From the NCBI GenBank assembly GCA_029573235.1, contig JAKQGX010000036.1:1-64000 (forward strand): a DNA stretch of 64,000 nucleotides, given 5' to 3'. The notes below the pieces were generated by a model, which was not told where the DNA came from, searched no databases, and worked only from the letters and a program-made list of their open reading frames with translations. The position numbers were made by a program, and so were the translations under genes. Below are positions 9,765 to 18,763 of the stretch, one piece after another; position 1 is the stretch's first letter, and each line of letters begins with the position of its first letter. The stretch is from Bacteroidota bacterium. GTDB taxonomy: Bacteria; Bacteroidota; Bacteroidia; Chitinophagales; Chitinophagaceae.

Positions 9765-10229
9765 ATGAAATCAGTAAAACAAGTAGCCTTTGCGGCTTTA
9801 TTGACCATGGGTGCATTCGGTGCCGTAACATTAGTTTCTTGTAGCAAAGAAGACGATCCAGTAGTATGTCCAACTGGCTTTATTGGTGCCGATTGTAAGA
9901 CAAAAGCATTTTTCGGTTCTTGGAAAGGTTCTGACGTATGTAGCTCCGGTACTTACAATAACATTACTATCAAGTTAGATCCATCTTCTGCCGATTCATC
10001 TAAAGTAATTGTAACCAATCCGGGTGGCTTTGGTTCTAGCATTACCGTTTCTGGTACCATCAGCACCGATGCTCGTACCATCACTATTACAAATGGTGAT
10101 GTTTCTGGTGGACGCACCTTGAACGGTACCATGAGCCTTACCAGCAATACCGGTTTTAACTTTGCATACACCGTTACGCCCGCTTCTGGTTCTAACGATG
10201 TTTGTAATGGTACTTATACCAAACAATAA
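9765..10229 (+). CDS. Small lipoprotein with EGF-like N-terminal motif
   Basis: The 154-residue protein has a lipoprotein signal ending in L-V-S-C, so the mature protein should be lipid-anchored at Cys26. Directly after an acidic stretch (K-E-D-D-P) comes C-P-T-G-F-I-G-A-D-C-K, which resembles half an EGF-like module. The rest (about residues 50-150) is a Thr/Ser/Gly-rich beta sheet with a F-F-G-S-W-K-G start and repeated I-T-I/T-V-S strands. This recalls lipocalin-like or DUF-type small lipoproteins common in Chitinophagaceae. The acidic residues after the Cys fit a surface-export signal of Bacteroidota lipoproteins, which is an inference. The gene is monocistronic, with its own promoter and a strong terminator. 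Confidence 0.82.
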   Translation: MKSVKQVAFAALLTMGAFGAVTLVSCSKEDDPVVCPTGFIGADCKTKAFFGSWKGSDVCSSGTYNNITIKLDPSSADSSKVIVTNPGGFGSSITVSGTISTDARTITITNGDVSGGRTLNGTMSLTSNTGFNFAYTVTPASGSNDVCNGTYTKQ

Positions 10230-10247
10230 TCAACTTTTAGTTTTATT

Positions 10248-10279
10248 AAAAGAGCGGTAGTTACTACCGCTCTTTTTTT
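10248..10279 (+). terminator. Rho-independent terminator of the lipoprotein gene
   Basis: AGAGCGGTAG (10251-10260) pairs perfectly with CTACCGCTCT (10264-10273) over a 3-base loop. It is flanked by AAA on the left and a run of seven T on the right. Confidence 0.88.
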
Positions 10280-10362
10280 GTACTACACAACGGATAGTGT
10301 TATGTAATCATACCATTTTTAAAAGGTGGTACAACGCCATTTAGGCATGAATTCGTAATTTT

Positions 10363-12612
10363 ATGCCATTCATGAATCATATACCTTCTCTGATACAGGA
10401 TCTGGCTCTAATATTGTTGGTAGCCGCTATCACGACCCTTCTTTTTAAAAAACTGAAGCAGCCTGTTGTGTTGGGCTATATTCTTGCGGGTTTTTTAGTC
10501 AGTCCGAAGTTTGCCGTTTTTCCTAATATATCCGATGTAGAGGACATAAAAATATGGGCAGATATAGGTGTCATTTTTTTGTTGTTTAATCTTGGGTTAG
10601 AATTTAGTTTCAAAAAACTCATGCGAATTGGGGGTGCTGCAGCCGTAACCGCTATTATTGAAGTGAGCGGAATGGTAGTAATTGGCTTCTTGCTGGGTAA
10701 GTTGCTGGGCTGGACCTTTATGGACTGTATTTTTCTAGGAGGGATACTGAGCATTTCGTCAACCACTATCATATTACGTGCTTTTGAAGAGTTGGGGGTA
10801 AAGAACCGACGTTTTGCCAATCTGGTTTTCGGCGTGTTGATTATTGAAGATTTGGTAGCTGTACTCTTATTGGTATTACTCACCACAATTTCCGTTAGTC
10901 GTGCTTTTGAAGGACAACAAATGTTGTTTTCAGTTTTGAAATTGGTGTTTTATTTATTGCTCTGGTTCATATTCGGTATCTTTTTTCTACCATCTATCTT
11001 ACGAAAATTGAAGTTGATGCTTAATGATGAAACGATGCTGATAGTATCCATTGCGCTTTGTCTCTTAATGGTTTTATTAGCTTCAAAAGCAGGGTTTTCA
11101 CCGGCATTAGGCGCCTTCATTATGGGCTCTATATTGGCAGAAACCACCAAAGCAGAGCAGATATTACACCTTATAAAACCTGTTAAAGACCTTTTCGGAG
11201 CGGTGTTCTTCGTATCGGTTGGGATGTTAATAGACCCTCAGGTATTGAAGACGTATTCGTTGCCGATAGTAATTATTACAGTTGTCTTTATTTTGTTTAA
11301 AACATTGAACGTAACTATGGGCGCATTTATCTCCGGACAGTCGTTAAAAACCTCGATGCAAGCCGGAATGAGCCAAGCGCAGATTGGTGAGTTTTCTTTT
11401 ATCATTGCAGCCTTAGGAACCACATTAAAAGTGACTTCCGACTTTTTGTACCCGGTAGCCGTAGCCATATCGGCCATTACTTCCTTTACCACTCCCTATA
11501 TGATTCGTTCTTCGGAGCCGCTCTATCGTTGGATTGATCGCCGATTGCCGGTAGGTTTACACAAATCGCTCAACCGATATAGCACAGGGGCTCAGTCGGC
11601 TAGTAATACCAGCGATTGGAAGATAATTTTGAAAAGCTACTTTATTCATATATCCCTGTTATCCATAGTCATTTTGGGTATTATCGTCGTAGTGTCAAAC
11701 ACATTCAATTTAGGATTGGTAAATTGGCACACAGAAGGATTTTGGGGAAATGTTTTGGCGGCTTCCATTTGCCTGTTGCTCATTCTTCCCTTTTTATGGT
11801 CCTTGTTGGTAAAACGATTTTCACATGACGCCTTCACCCGAATGTGGAGCGAGAAGCGGTATAGAGGTGTGTTGCTTTTCTTACGTTTGTTTCGGGTAGC
11901 CTTAGCCATCGTGTATTTAGATGTGCTTCTATTAAATTTTTTCTCCTATACCATTGCCTTTATCGGGCTAGTTATTATTGTGCTGATTTCAATTTTGTTT
12001 AGAAAGAACATTCATGCTTTATACGTTAAAATTGAAAATAGATTTTTAGAAAACTATAATGACCGAGAATGGCAAACAAAAGCCAAAAGCCGCTATGAGT
12101 TAGCACCTTGGGATGCCATCATTAGTCGATTTATGATACCGGCAGGGGCTGCATTTGCAGATACTCCCTTACAAGAGTTGGCACTTCGAGAAAAGTATGG
12201 AGTTAACATTGCCATGATAAAAAGAGGGGCAGGCTATACCATTATGGCTCCAGAGCGACAAGAAAAACTATATCCCGGAGATGAGATATTTGTAATAGGT
12301 ACGGACGAACAATTGGTACAATTCAACAAATACCTTGACGCTACTTTGGACAAAGAAGATGCTGCAACAGAAGAAGACCTTGTGTTGAAAAAAGTATTGT
12401 TGGAAGAAGGTTCGCCTTTCATCAACAAAAGCATAAGAGAAAGCAATATCAGAATTCTTACGAAAGGAATTGTAGTAGGTATAGAAAAAGAGCATCGTCG
12501 AATCTTAAATCCGGAATCATCTTACATTTTCGAACAAGGAGACAAAGTGTGGATTGTGGGTAACAAAACAAGCATCCAACAGCTCAAAGAAAATAAGGAA
12601 GCTACTACATAA
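10363..12612 (+). CDS. CPA2-family cation/proton antiporter with two RCK-C domains
   Basis: The 749-residue membrane protein starts with 12 or more transmembrane helices of the Na+/H+ exchanger fold: G-Y-I-L-A-G-F near 45, F-N-L-G-L-E-F near 80, and F-F-V-S-V-G-M-L-I-D near 285. A second hydrophobic block follows (about residues 425-555). After it come two soluble TrkA-C/RCK-C domains (about 590-660 and 665-745). The second contains I-F-E-Q-G-D-K-V-W-I-V-G and both show the P-G-D-E-I-F-V-I-G-type turn. There is no complete Rossmann TrkA-N domain, unlike KefB/KefC. The likely role is K+ or Na+ efflux coupled to protons, gated by a ligand at the RCK-C domains. The start could be three codons later (MNHIPSL). 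It converges on the NUDIX gene with only 30 bases between. Confidence 0.88.
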   Translation: MPFMNHIPSLIQDLALILLVAAITTLLFKKLKQPVVLGYILAGFLVSPKFAVFPNISDVEDIKIWADIGVIFLLFNLGLEFSFKKLMRIGGAAAVTAIIEVSGMVVIGFLLGKLLGWTFMDCIFLGGILSISSTTIILRAFEELGVKNRRFANLVFGVLIIEDLVAVLLLVLLTTISVSRAFEGQQMLFSVLKLVFYLLLWFIFGIFFLPSILRKLKLMLNDETMLIVSIALCLLMVLLASKAGFSPALGAFIMGSILAETTKAEQILHLIKPVKDLFGAVFFVSVGMLIDPQVLKTYSLPIVIITVVFILFKTLNVTMGAFISGQSLKTSMQAGMSQAQIGEFSFIIAALGTTLKVTSDFLYPVAVAISAITSFTTPYMIRSSEPLYRWIDRRLPVGLHKSLNRYSTGAQSASNTSDWKIILKSYFIHISLLSIVILGIIVVVSNTFNLGLVNWHTEGFWGNVLAASICLLLILPFLWSLLVKRFSHDAFTRMWSEKRYRGVLLFLRLFRVALAIVYLDVLLLNFFSYTIAFIGLVIIVLISILFRKNIHALYVKIENRFLENYNDREWQTKAKSRYELAPWDAIISRFMIPAGAAFADTPLQELALREKYGVNIAMIKRGAGYTIMAPERQEKLYPGDEIFVIGTDEQLVQFNKYLDATLDKEDAATEEDLVLKKVLLEEGSPFINKSIRESNIRILTKGIVVGIEKEHRRILNPESSYIFEQGDKVWIVGNKTSIQQLKENKEATT

Positions 12613-12642
12613 AATGAGAATACAATTCTTCTATGCTTAAGA

Positions 12643-13308
12643 TTATAAGATATCTATCAATACTTGCTCCAGCTCTGCTGTAATCATGGCAGAGGCACCC
12701 CACAATATGGTATCCTTCTCTAATAAATAGGCAGGTACATTTCGAAGCACATTGGGGCTGGCAGGGGTAGTTATTTCAATAATCGATTTTATCTGATCGT
12801 CCAACAGGGTTTTTAAAGGCACTTCCAGCACTCGTGCTACTTCGCTTGCTTCTAATTGTAGTGTCGGTTTATGTTGTAATACTCCTACAAATGGGGACAC
12901 ACAGAAATTGCTGACAGGAATATACAAAGACGTTAAAGCACCGATTATTTCTATACTCGTTGGGTCAATGCCAATTTCCTCCTGTGCTTCTCGCAAAGCA
13001 GTTGCCATGAGGTCGGTGTCCATCATTTCTTTTTTACCTCCGGGAAATCCGATTTGTCCACTATGAGCATGACCATCTATAGCACGTTGAATATAGAGTA
13101 CCGACCAATCGTTTTCGGTGGGGTATAGCAAGATGAGTACGGCGCTTAAGCGAGCACGTTGGGGAGTTTCAAGAGAAAGCATTCTGGCTCTCGAAAGCAT
13201 TTTCTCTTGAGCCGCACGACCGGGAAGCGGTTGCTGTAATCGAGTTTTTAGTTTTTCCTTTTCCATAGCTTGATGATGCGCAATACTATTGTCGATATAG
13301 GGCAACAT
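12643..13308 (-). CDS. NUDIX hydrolase, CoA pyrophosphatase-like
   Basis: The 221-residue protein carries G-Q-I-G-F-P-G-G-K-K-E followed by A-L-R-E-A-Q-E-E-I-G-I (near residues 82-112). This is the CoAse-type NUDIX box, in which the first Glu position is relaxed. Upstream, R-A-R-L-S-A-V-L-I-L-L and Y-I-Q-R are the first strands seen in YeaB/NudL enzymes. Enzymes of this group split CoA and its thioesters into 4'-phosphopantetheine and 3',5'-ADP. A second in-frame ATG 14 codons in (MEKEKL) is also possible as start. The gene is divergent from porT and convergent with the antiporter. Confidence 0.85.
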   Translation of the reverse strand: MLPYIDNSIAHHQAMEKEKLKTRLQQPLPGRAAQEKMLSRARMLSLETPQRARLSAVLILLYPTENDWSVLYIQRAIDGHAHSGQIGFPGGKKEMMDTDLMATALREAQEEIGIDPTSIEIIGALTSLYIPVSNFCVSPFVGVLQHKPTLQLEASEVARVLEVPLKTLLDDQIKSIIEITTPASPNVLRNVPAYLLEKDTILWGASAMITAELEQVLIDIL

Positions 13309-13330
13309 ACTTAATTGTATTAATCAAATA

Positions 13331-13362
13331 TTGATTTTTTTAAACAGCATACTATATCTTTA
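13331..13362 (+). promoter_or_regulatory. Possible promoter of porT
   Basis: TTG at 13331-13333 and TATCTTTA at 13355-13362 are separated by 21 bases and lie 24 bases ahead of the porT start. The last base of the -7 element departs from consensus, so support is moderate. Confidence 0.35.
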
Positions 13363-13385
13363 CAAACTTCGTTTTATTTTTTAAG

Positions 13386-14093
13386 ATGCGTATTCATAAA
13401 GGAATAAGATTAATACTGGTATTACTATTATGCTTGCTCTCAACAGTAGATATACTTGCCCAAGGCAGAAGATTAAACATGCCCGAGCACGATGACAAAG
13501 CATATTATTTCGGACTCACGTTTGGGTTAAATTATTCGCAGTACCGAATTAAGTACACGCAATCCTTTACCGATGAAGATACGTTTTATAAAATACAACC
13601 GCGGTTTAGTCCCGGGTTTAGTTTAGGGCTAATGGGCAATTTACGCCTGTCCAAATATTTTGATTTAAGGTTTATTCCCTCGCTTACTTTTTCCGAAAAA
13701 AGAGTGATATCTACCTTTAAAAATGATAGTGTTTCAGATCGTTCTATAGAAGCTATTTGTGTCAACTTTCCATTGCAACTAAAATTTAAAAGTGACCGCA
13801 TTCACAATTTCCGATTTTACGGCATGTTGGGTGGCAAGTTTGATTATGACCTTTCTGCCAATGCACGCTCACGAAGAGCAGATGAGTGGATAAAAGTGAG
13901 CCCCGCAGATTACGGGTATGAATTAGGTGTAGGGTTTGAGTTCTATTATCCTAATTTTATTTTCTCACCGGAAATAAAACTGAGCCAGGGCTTAAATAAT
14001 CAGATTTACAAAGATGGGTCAATACCTCTTACTAATGCCATACAAACCTTACAAACGCGCATGATTGTTATTTCCATTCATTTGGAAGGATAG
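13386..14093 (+). CDS. porT: PorT-like outer-membrane protein of type IX secretion
   Basis: The 235-residue protein has a signal peptide (LILVLLLCLLSTVDILAQ) and then N-M-P-E-H-D-D-K-A-Y-Y-F-G-L-T-F-G-L-N. This N-terminal motif is typical of PorT. The remainder alternates hydrophobic and polar residues as expected for an eight-stranded beta barrel, with a terminal strand ending in I-S-I-H-L-E-G. PorT is needed for assembly or function of the type IX secretion machine in the outer membrane. The LamG protein at 1560-2588 carries a matching type IX sorting tail. A generic outer-membrane beta-barrel protein is the fallback call. It has its own divergent promoter region and ends at a strong hairpin. 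Confidence 0.8.
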   Translation: MRIHKGIRLILVLLLCLLSTVDILAQGRRLNMPEHDDKAYYFGLTFGLNYSQYRIKYTQSFTDEDTFYKIQPRFSPGFSLGLMGNLRLSKYFDLRFIPSLTFSEKRVISTFKNDSVSDRSIEAICVNFPLQLKFKSDRIHNFRFYGMLGGKFDYDLSANARSRRADEWIKVSPADYGYELGVGFEFYYPNFIFSPEIKLSQGLNNQIYKDGSIPLTNAIQTLQTRMIVISIHLEG

Positions 14094-14119
14094 TAGTTTT
14101 ATGATAATAACCAAATTGA

Positions 14120-14147
14120 AAAGGGATGCTACACGTAGCATCCCTTT
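14120..14147. terminator. Bidirectional terminator between porT and the OMP gene
   Basis: AAAGGGATGCTA (14120-14131) pairs perfectly with TAGCATCCCTTT (14136-14147) over a CACG loop. It lies between convergent genes and has T-rich sequence (ATTGTTTTTTTGG) on the right. Confidence 0.85.
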
Positions 14148-14173
14148 ATTGTTTTTTTGGAGTGTGAATTACC

Positions 14174-14881
14174 TTAGTGAAACACTTCACCAAAGCGTAC
14201 CCTAACACCAACGGTAATAGGGAAGTAAATAATATTGTAAGTGTCGTTGGCGTATTGATAGCGAGGGTCAACGGTTTTTACCCAAGCCATTTTGGGAGCA
14301 AACTCAACATTGGCTCCGATAAACTCTGAAAAATAATAGGCATAACCTACTTGCAACCCAAGCATGGTACCATAACCACTTTCAAAATTATACTTTGAAA
14401 CATAAGAATATTCCGTTGGGGTATTCGGATTGTAACGAGAGTATTCAATATTTCCATTGTTGCCGGTTACTATCACACCTGCTGATATACCACCATATAA
14501 TGCCGAGCGAACATAGTCTTCGTATTGTTGGTAAAAAGGAAGTACATAATTGGCACGCAAGGCAATGTTAACAGCTCTTTCAGCTAAAACAAAACGAACT
14601 TCTTTGTTGCCCAAATATTGATTGTTGGCAGCATACAATGACCAATCACCATAGCGTTCCCAACGAGTCATTCCTACTTCGGCTCCAATTTGAAAATGCT
14701 CGTGGGCATTATAATGAAATTGTAGTGCAGATGCGTAAGACCATTTTCCTTTATCGCCGGTATATAAACTTTCCTGTGTCATGGAAGAGTTACTACAACC
14801 GCCCAATAATCCTATTTCAAACTTCTGAGCAGAAGCAGAAAAAGTCATTACCAACCCTAATACAGTAATAATCGATTTCAT
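14174..14881 (-). CDS. Outer-membrane beta-barrel protein
   Basis: The 235-residue protein has a signal peptide (SIITVLGLVMTFSASAQ) followed by F-E-I-G-L-L-G-G. It shows regular amphipathic strands such as A-L-Q-F-H-Y-N-A and F-Q-I-G-A-E-V-G-M. The end is Y-F-P-I-T-V-G-V-R-V-R-F-G-E-V-F-H, with an aromatic residue near the last strand end as in outer-membrane barrels. This is the small OmpX/porin-like barrel class (PF13568-like) that is abundant in Bacteroidota. I cannot assign a ligand or role. It is monocistronic, convergent with porT. Confidence 0.78.
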   Translation of the reverse strand: MKSIITVLGLVMTFSASAQKFEIGLLGGCSNSSMTQESLYTGDKGKWSYASALQFHYNAHEHFQIGAEVGMTRWERYGDWSLYAANNQYLGNKEVRFVLAERAVNIALRANYVLPFYQQYEDYVRSALYGGISAGVIVTGNNGNIEYSRYNPNTPTEYSYVSKYNFESGYGTMLGLQVGYAYYFSEFIGANVEFAPKMAWVKTVDPRYQYANDTYNIIYFPITVGVRVRFGEVFH

Positions 14882-15289
14882 ATCATTTTAATAATCTCAC
14901 AAATTAATAAAATAATAACCGATTTAGCAAGACTGTCGCTAGTATTTGATGGTTGTCTTTTATAGCCTGCTTCCATTTTAGAAAATAGGGTGGACTTGGG
15001 TTATGAGCCGTTTTTTATCAATTTAGCTTGTGAACATTCTATTAATTAAAAATATATGAATATAAAAGTTTTTCTAAACTAATTGACAACTGTTAAATAA
15101 ACATCTGTCAGAATGATTGCTAGATATTAACTAACGGCTAAATATCAACATAACATGAGCATTTGTACAATAACTTATTATACATTGTACATGCATTCAT
15201 TTCAAATATTTTAGTTAACTATTCTTTCAGATAATCAAGTTTTGTATATTTGCTCTTAATACCCACTACACCACTATTTTGAAACTACT
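14882..15289. other. AT-rich intergenic region ahead of the polysaccharide locus
   Basis: This 408-base gap is strongly AT-rich, with many short homopolymer runs. It separates divergent genes and should hold promoters for both. On the + strand I see one -7 element (15245-15252, listed separately). I see no RNA gene, no long inverted repeat and no coding frame with protein-like content. It marks the border between mixed-strand core genes and the all-plus-strand polysaccharide locus. Confidence 0.6.
15245..15252 (+). promoter_or_regulatory. -7 promoter element at the head of the polysaccharide locus
   Basis: TATATTTG followed by GC matches TANNTTTG, 37 bases upstream of the first gene of the locus. 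The -33 region is not a clear match (only a T-rich stretch near 15222-15228), so the promoter may be weak or activator-dependent. Confidence 0.5.
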
Positions 15290-17230
15290 ATGAAAGAACC
15301 CATAAAAACATTACCCAAAGGTATTGTTTACACCTTAGATATGGCGTGTGTTATATCATGCCTTTTGATTTCACAAATATTTCGGTACAACTTTGATTTT
15401 GAAGGAGCGCTAAAAAGTTGGCAATTGATAGTTATATCTGCCTTCATCATCAATTCTATTTTATTTTATTTTTTTAAAACCTACCATGGTATCGTACGAT
15501 ATACTACCGTCGTTGATTCCTTTAAGTTTATAGCTATAAATATTATTGCTACAGTTGTTTACGTGGGAATAAAAATATTTTTAGAACAATACGGACTATA
15601 TAAGTATGATAATAAAATAGGGTATCTTTCTTGGGTATCTATTTTTGTCAATTTCTTTATTGTAAGCTTTGTTTTGATAGGGTATCGTACTATCGTTAGG
15701 CATCTTTATGAAGTGTTTTTCTCTAGAGTAATCAATAATAAAGACCATACCAAGATTGTCATTTATGACGCCAGTGAATACGGAGTAGCAGCCAAAAGAA
15801 TGTTGTCCAACAATGCCTATATCGACATGCAGGTGGTTGCCTTTTTGGATGATGACCCCAATAAAAAAAATAAAATCGTGGAAGGCATTCCCATCCGAGC
15901 TACTGACGAACAAACAATTTCAAAACTAAAATCGGAAGAGGTTCAAAGCATATTAGTTACTAAAGAGCGAGCATCAAACGAAACACTCAATAGACTGGTA
16001 GATCTTGCTTTAAAATACGGCATCAGAGTACAACAAGTGCCTCCCATAAACAAGTGGTTGCAAGGAAAAATGGTGGCGGAGCAAATTAAGAATATCAATA
16101 TCGAAGACTTACTTGAAAGAGAAGCTATTAATATTCAAAACGACAATGTTTATAAAGAAATATCCGGTAAGAAAATATTAGTAACCGGGGCTGCAGGCTC
16201 TATTGGTAGCGAAATTGTACGACAACTCATGCGCTACAAACCGGCACTGGTTATCATGTGCGACAAAGAAGAGTCGGCATTACATGAGCTGCAAACAGAA
16301 CTTGAAGACGAATACAATAGCACAAAGGGAATAAAGGCGTTTATCGGAGATATCTGTGACCAAGTGCGGATGGAACAATTGTTTGAAGTTTACAATCCAG
16401 AAGTAATATACCACGCAGCAGCTTATAAGCATGTGCCATTGATGGAAGCCAATCCCTCCGTAGCCATTATTAATAATGTATTAGGTACAAAAATTATTGC
16501 TGAGTTGGCGGTGGCATACCAGTCTGAAAAATTTGTCATGGTTTCAACCGACAAGGCGGTGAACCCAACCAATGTTATGGGTGCCAGCAAGCGTATTGCC
16601 GAAATATTCATCCAATCCTATTATAAACATCTTACACAAAATACCGTTGACTCAATAGTTCCTTCTGAAACGAAGTTTATCACTACCCGATTTGGAAATG
16701 TGTTGGGGTCAAATGGATCTGTTATTCCCCGTTTTAAGAAACAAATTGAAAAAGGCGGGCCAATCACTATTACCCATCCAGAGATTACCCGCTACTTTAT
16801 GACCATCCCGGAAGCCTGCCAGTTGGTAATCGAAGCCGGTGTGATGGGAAATGGAGGAGAAATCTTTGTGTTTGATATGGGCAAGCCGGTAAAAATTGTG
16901 GACCTTGCTAATAAAATGATTCAACTCTCCGGAAAAATACCGGATATCGACATCAAACTCGTATTTACAGGATTAAGACCAGGGGAAAAATTGTATGAAG
17001 AACTGTTGAACAATGCCGAAAATACGATGCCGACCTATCACGAAAAAATATTGATAGCCTTGGTAAGAGAATATGATTTTGCAGCTATCAATAAAAAAAT
17101 CGAATCCTTAATTAGCTTAGCACACAAGCACTACGTTACCGAAACGGTAGTATTGATGAAGGAAATAGTACCGGAATTTATAAGCAATAATTCTGCTTTC
17201 GAAAAGCTCGACGGGAAATCAAAAAAGTAA
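15290..17230 (+). CDS. FlaA1/WbpM-type nucleoside-diphosphate-sugar 4,6-dehydratase, membrane-bound
   Basis: The 646-residue protein has four N-terminal membrane helices (about residues 12-145), a CoA-binding-like Rossmann domain (about 150-270) and a C-terminal SDR domain. The NAD site is G-A-A-G-S-I-G-S-E near residue 298. The sequence S-T-D-K-A-V-N-P-T-N-V-M-G-A-S-K near 418-433 carries Met in place of the usual catalytic Tyr, a hallmark of the WbpM/PglF/CapD group. These enzymes turn UDP-GlcNAc into UDP-4-keto-6-deoxy-GlcNAc, precursor of QuiNAc, FucNAc or bacillosamine. It is the first gene of the locus and has its own -7 element. Epimerase or reductase partners acting on its product could be the SDR at 31949. 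The precise sugar is not determined. Confidence 0.9.
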   Translation: MKEPIKTLPKGIVYTLDMACVISCLLISQIFRYNFDFEGALKSWQLIVISAFIINSILFYFFKTYHGIVRYTTVVDSFKFIAINIIATVVYVGIKIFLEQYGLYKYDNKIGYLSWVSIFVNFFIVSFVLIGYRTIVRHLYEVFFSRVINNKDHTKIVIYDASEYGVAAKRMLSNNAYIDMQVVAFLDDDPNKKNKIVEGIPIRATDEQTISKLKSEEVQSILVTKERASNETLNRLVDLALKYGIRVQQVPPINKWLQGKMVAEQIKNINIEDLLEREAINIQNDNVYKEISGKKILVTGAAGSIGSEIVRQLMRYKPALVIMCDKEESALHELQTELEDEYNSTKGIKAFIGDICDQVRMEQLFEVYNPEVIYHAAAYKHVPLMEANPSVAIINNVLGTKIIAELAVAYQSEKFVMVSTDKAVNPTNVMGASKRIAEIFIQSYYKHLTQNTVDSIVPSETKFITTRFGNVLGSNGSVIPRFKKQIEKGGPITITHPEITRYFMTIPEACQLVIEAGVMGNGGEIFVFDMGKPVKIVDLANKMIQLSGKIPDIDIKLVFTGLRPGEKLYEELLNNAENTMPTYHEKILIALVREYDFAAINKKIESLISLAHKHYVTETVVLMKEIVPEFISNNSAFEKLDGKSKK

Positions 17231-17287
17231 TATTGTCGTCATTAAATTGTAATCTTTTCTATACCTAAAAAATAGCATAAGATTACG

Positions 17288-17295
17288 TACCTTTG
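17288..17295 (+). promoter_or_regulatory. -7 promoter element upstream of the UDP-sugar dehydrogenase gene
   Basis: TACCTTTG followed by GCA is a full match to the Bacteroidota -7 element, the same form as at tRNA-Phe. No clear -33 TTG lies at the standard spacing. The start codon is 173 bases further on, so a long untranslated leader is implied. Confidence 0.5.
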
Positions 17296-17468
17296 CAGCA
17301 CTTTGAGTAAAAAAACTACTCAATATTTAACTCGGATGTGACTGAGAAAAGCGAAGCTGTGTAATGTATTAGAAACTACATTTTACAAATTTCTCAATAG
17401 GATACACTTTTTTAGTAATAAATAATATTAGGTAATACTTTTTCCATTTCTACCTCAAAGATTACAAC
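17296..17468 (+). promoter_or_regulatory. Long untranslated leader with 5' hairpin, candidate antitermination/recruitment site
   Basis: A transcript from the TACCTTTG element would begin near 17302 and carry about 165 bases before the first codon. At its very 5' end TTGAGTA (17303-17309) pairs with TACTCAA (17317-17323) over an A-rich 7-base loop. A second weaker pairing joins GTAA-TGTA to TACA-TT-TTAC in about 17361-17386. The leader is AT-rich and contains no open frame of note. Bacteroides capsule operons have leaders on which UpxY proteins act. A UpxY-like gene lies two genes downstream, so a similar role here is inferred. Confidence 0.4.
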
Positions 17469-18761
17469 ATGAAAGAACACCCTCAGAAAATTGCCATAAT
17501 CGGTTTGGGTTATGTGGGATTACCGCTGGCAGTAGAGTTTGCTAAATATTTTCCCGTTATAGGGTTTGATATATCAAAAAAACGAGTAGAGGAGCTTAAT
17601 AATGGTATAGACCATACCTTAGAGGTAGAAACATCGTTGTTACAATCCGTATCCTTGCGAAACAATCCCTCTGGTATTGGGCTGCATTGTACCCACCATC
17701 TTGCGGATATTACCGACTGTAATATTTATATTGTTACCGTACCCACTCCGGTGGATAAAAACAATCGCCCCGACCTCACGCCACTATACAAGGCAAGTGA
17801 GACGGTAGGTAAAGTATTGTCAAAAGGTGATATTGTCATTTATGAGTCCACTGTATATCCCGGTGTTACAGAGGAAGAATGTGTACCGGTATTGGAGAGA
17901 ATATCGGGCTTGGTTTTTAATCAAGATTTCTTCTGTGGCTACTCACCGGAACGTATCAACCCCGGAGACAAAGAGCACACCGTTTCCAAGATTCTGAAAG
18001 TGACCTCTGGCTCTACCCCGGCTACAGCAGAAACAGTAAATAACCTTTATAAAAAAGTAATCATTGCCGGTACACACATGGCTTCTTCCATCAAAGTAGC
18101 AGAAGCGGCAAAGGTTATTGAGAATGCACAAAGAGATATCAATATTGCCTTTGTAAATGAGTTGGCAAAAATCTTCAACAAACTCTCTATTGATACGCAC
18201 GAGGTGTTGGCAGCAGCCGGTACAAAGTGGAATTTTTTACCCTTTAAACCCGGATTGGTTGGTGGACATTGTATTGGCGTAGATCCGTACTACTTGGCAC
18301 AAAAAGCACAAGAGATGGGATATCATCCTGAGATTATCTTGGCTGGTCGCCGCTTGAATGACAGTATGGGCGGATATGTGGCCGACGAAGTGGTCAAGCT
18401 AATGTTGCGCAAAGGAATATCGGTAAAAGACAGTAACATTTTGCTATTAGGTATTACGTTTAAAGAAAACTGTCCGGACGTACGCAATACCAAAGTGGTA
18501 GATATCGTCACGCATTTACAAAGCTACATGGCGAACACAACGATTTACGACCCATGGGCTAATCCTGCTGAGGTAAAACATGAGTACAACCTTGAATGTA
18601 CCAATACCCTGCCGGAAGATAAAAAATATGATGCCGTTATTTTGGCTGTAGCTCACCGTGAGTATGACTTTGCTACCATCCGAAAATATTGTAAAGAAAA
18701 CTGTGTCCTTTTTGATGTAAAAGGTGTGTGGGATAAAAATAATGTGGACGCAAGACTCTAA
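17469..18761 (+). CDS. UDP-N-acetyl-hexosamine 6-dehydrogenase (TviB/WbpO-like)
   Basis: The 430-residue protein has the three-domain layout of UDP-sugar dehydrogenases. The N-terminal Rossmann motif is I-G-L-G-Y-V-G-L-P. Next come Y-E-S-T-V-Y-P-G-V-T-E-E and G-Y-S-P-E-R-I-N-P-G-D. The catalytic Cys lies in G-G-H-C-I-G-V-D-P-Y-Y near residue 266. The C-terminal domain includes T-F-K-E-N-C-P-D-V-R-N-T-K. The S-P-E-R-I-N-P-G-D segment is typical of enzymes acting on UDP-GlcNAc or UDP-GalNAc rather than UDP-glucose. The product would be a UDP-HexNAc uronic acid, a substrate that could later be amidated by the AsnB-like proteins of the locus. Transcription probably starts at the -7 element 173 bases upstream. 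Confidence 0.9.
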   Translation: MKEHPQKIAIIGLGYVGLPLAVEFAKYFPVIGFDISKKRVEELNNGIDHTLEVETSLLQSVSLRNNPSGIGLHCTHHLADITDCNIYIVTVPTPVDKNNRPDLTPLYKASETVGKVLSKGDIVIYESTVYPGVTEEECVPVLERISGLVFNQDFFCGYSPERINPGDKEHTVSKILKVTSGSTPATAETVNNLYKKVIIAGTHMASSIKVAEAAKVIENAQRDINIAFVNELAKIFNKLSIDTHEVLAAAGTKWNFLPFKPGLVGGHCIGVDPYYLAQKAQEMGYHPEIILAGRRLNDSMGGYVADEVVKLMLRKGISVKDSNILLLGITFKENCPDVRNTKVVDIVTHLQSYMANTTIYDPWANPAEVKHEYNLECTNTLPEDKKYDAVILAVAHREYDFATIRKYCKENCVLFDVKGVWDKNNVDARL

Positions 18762-18763
18762 CC

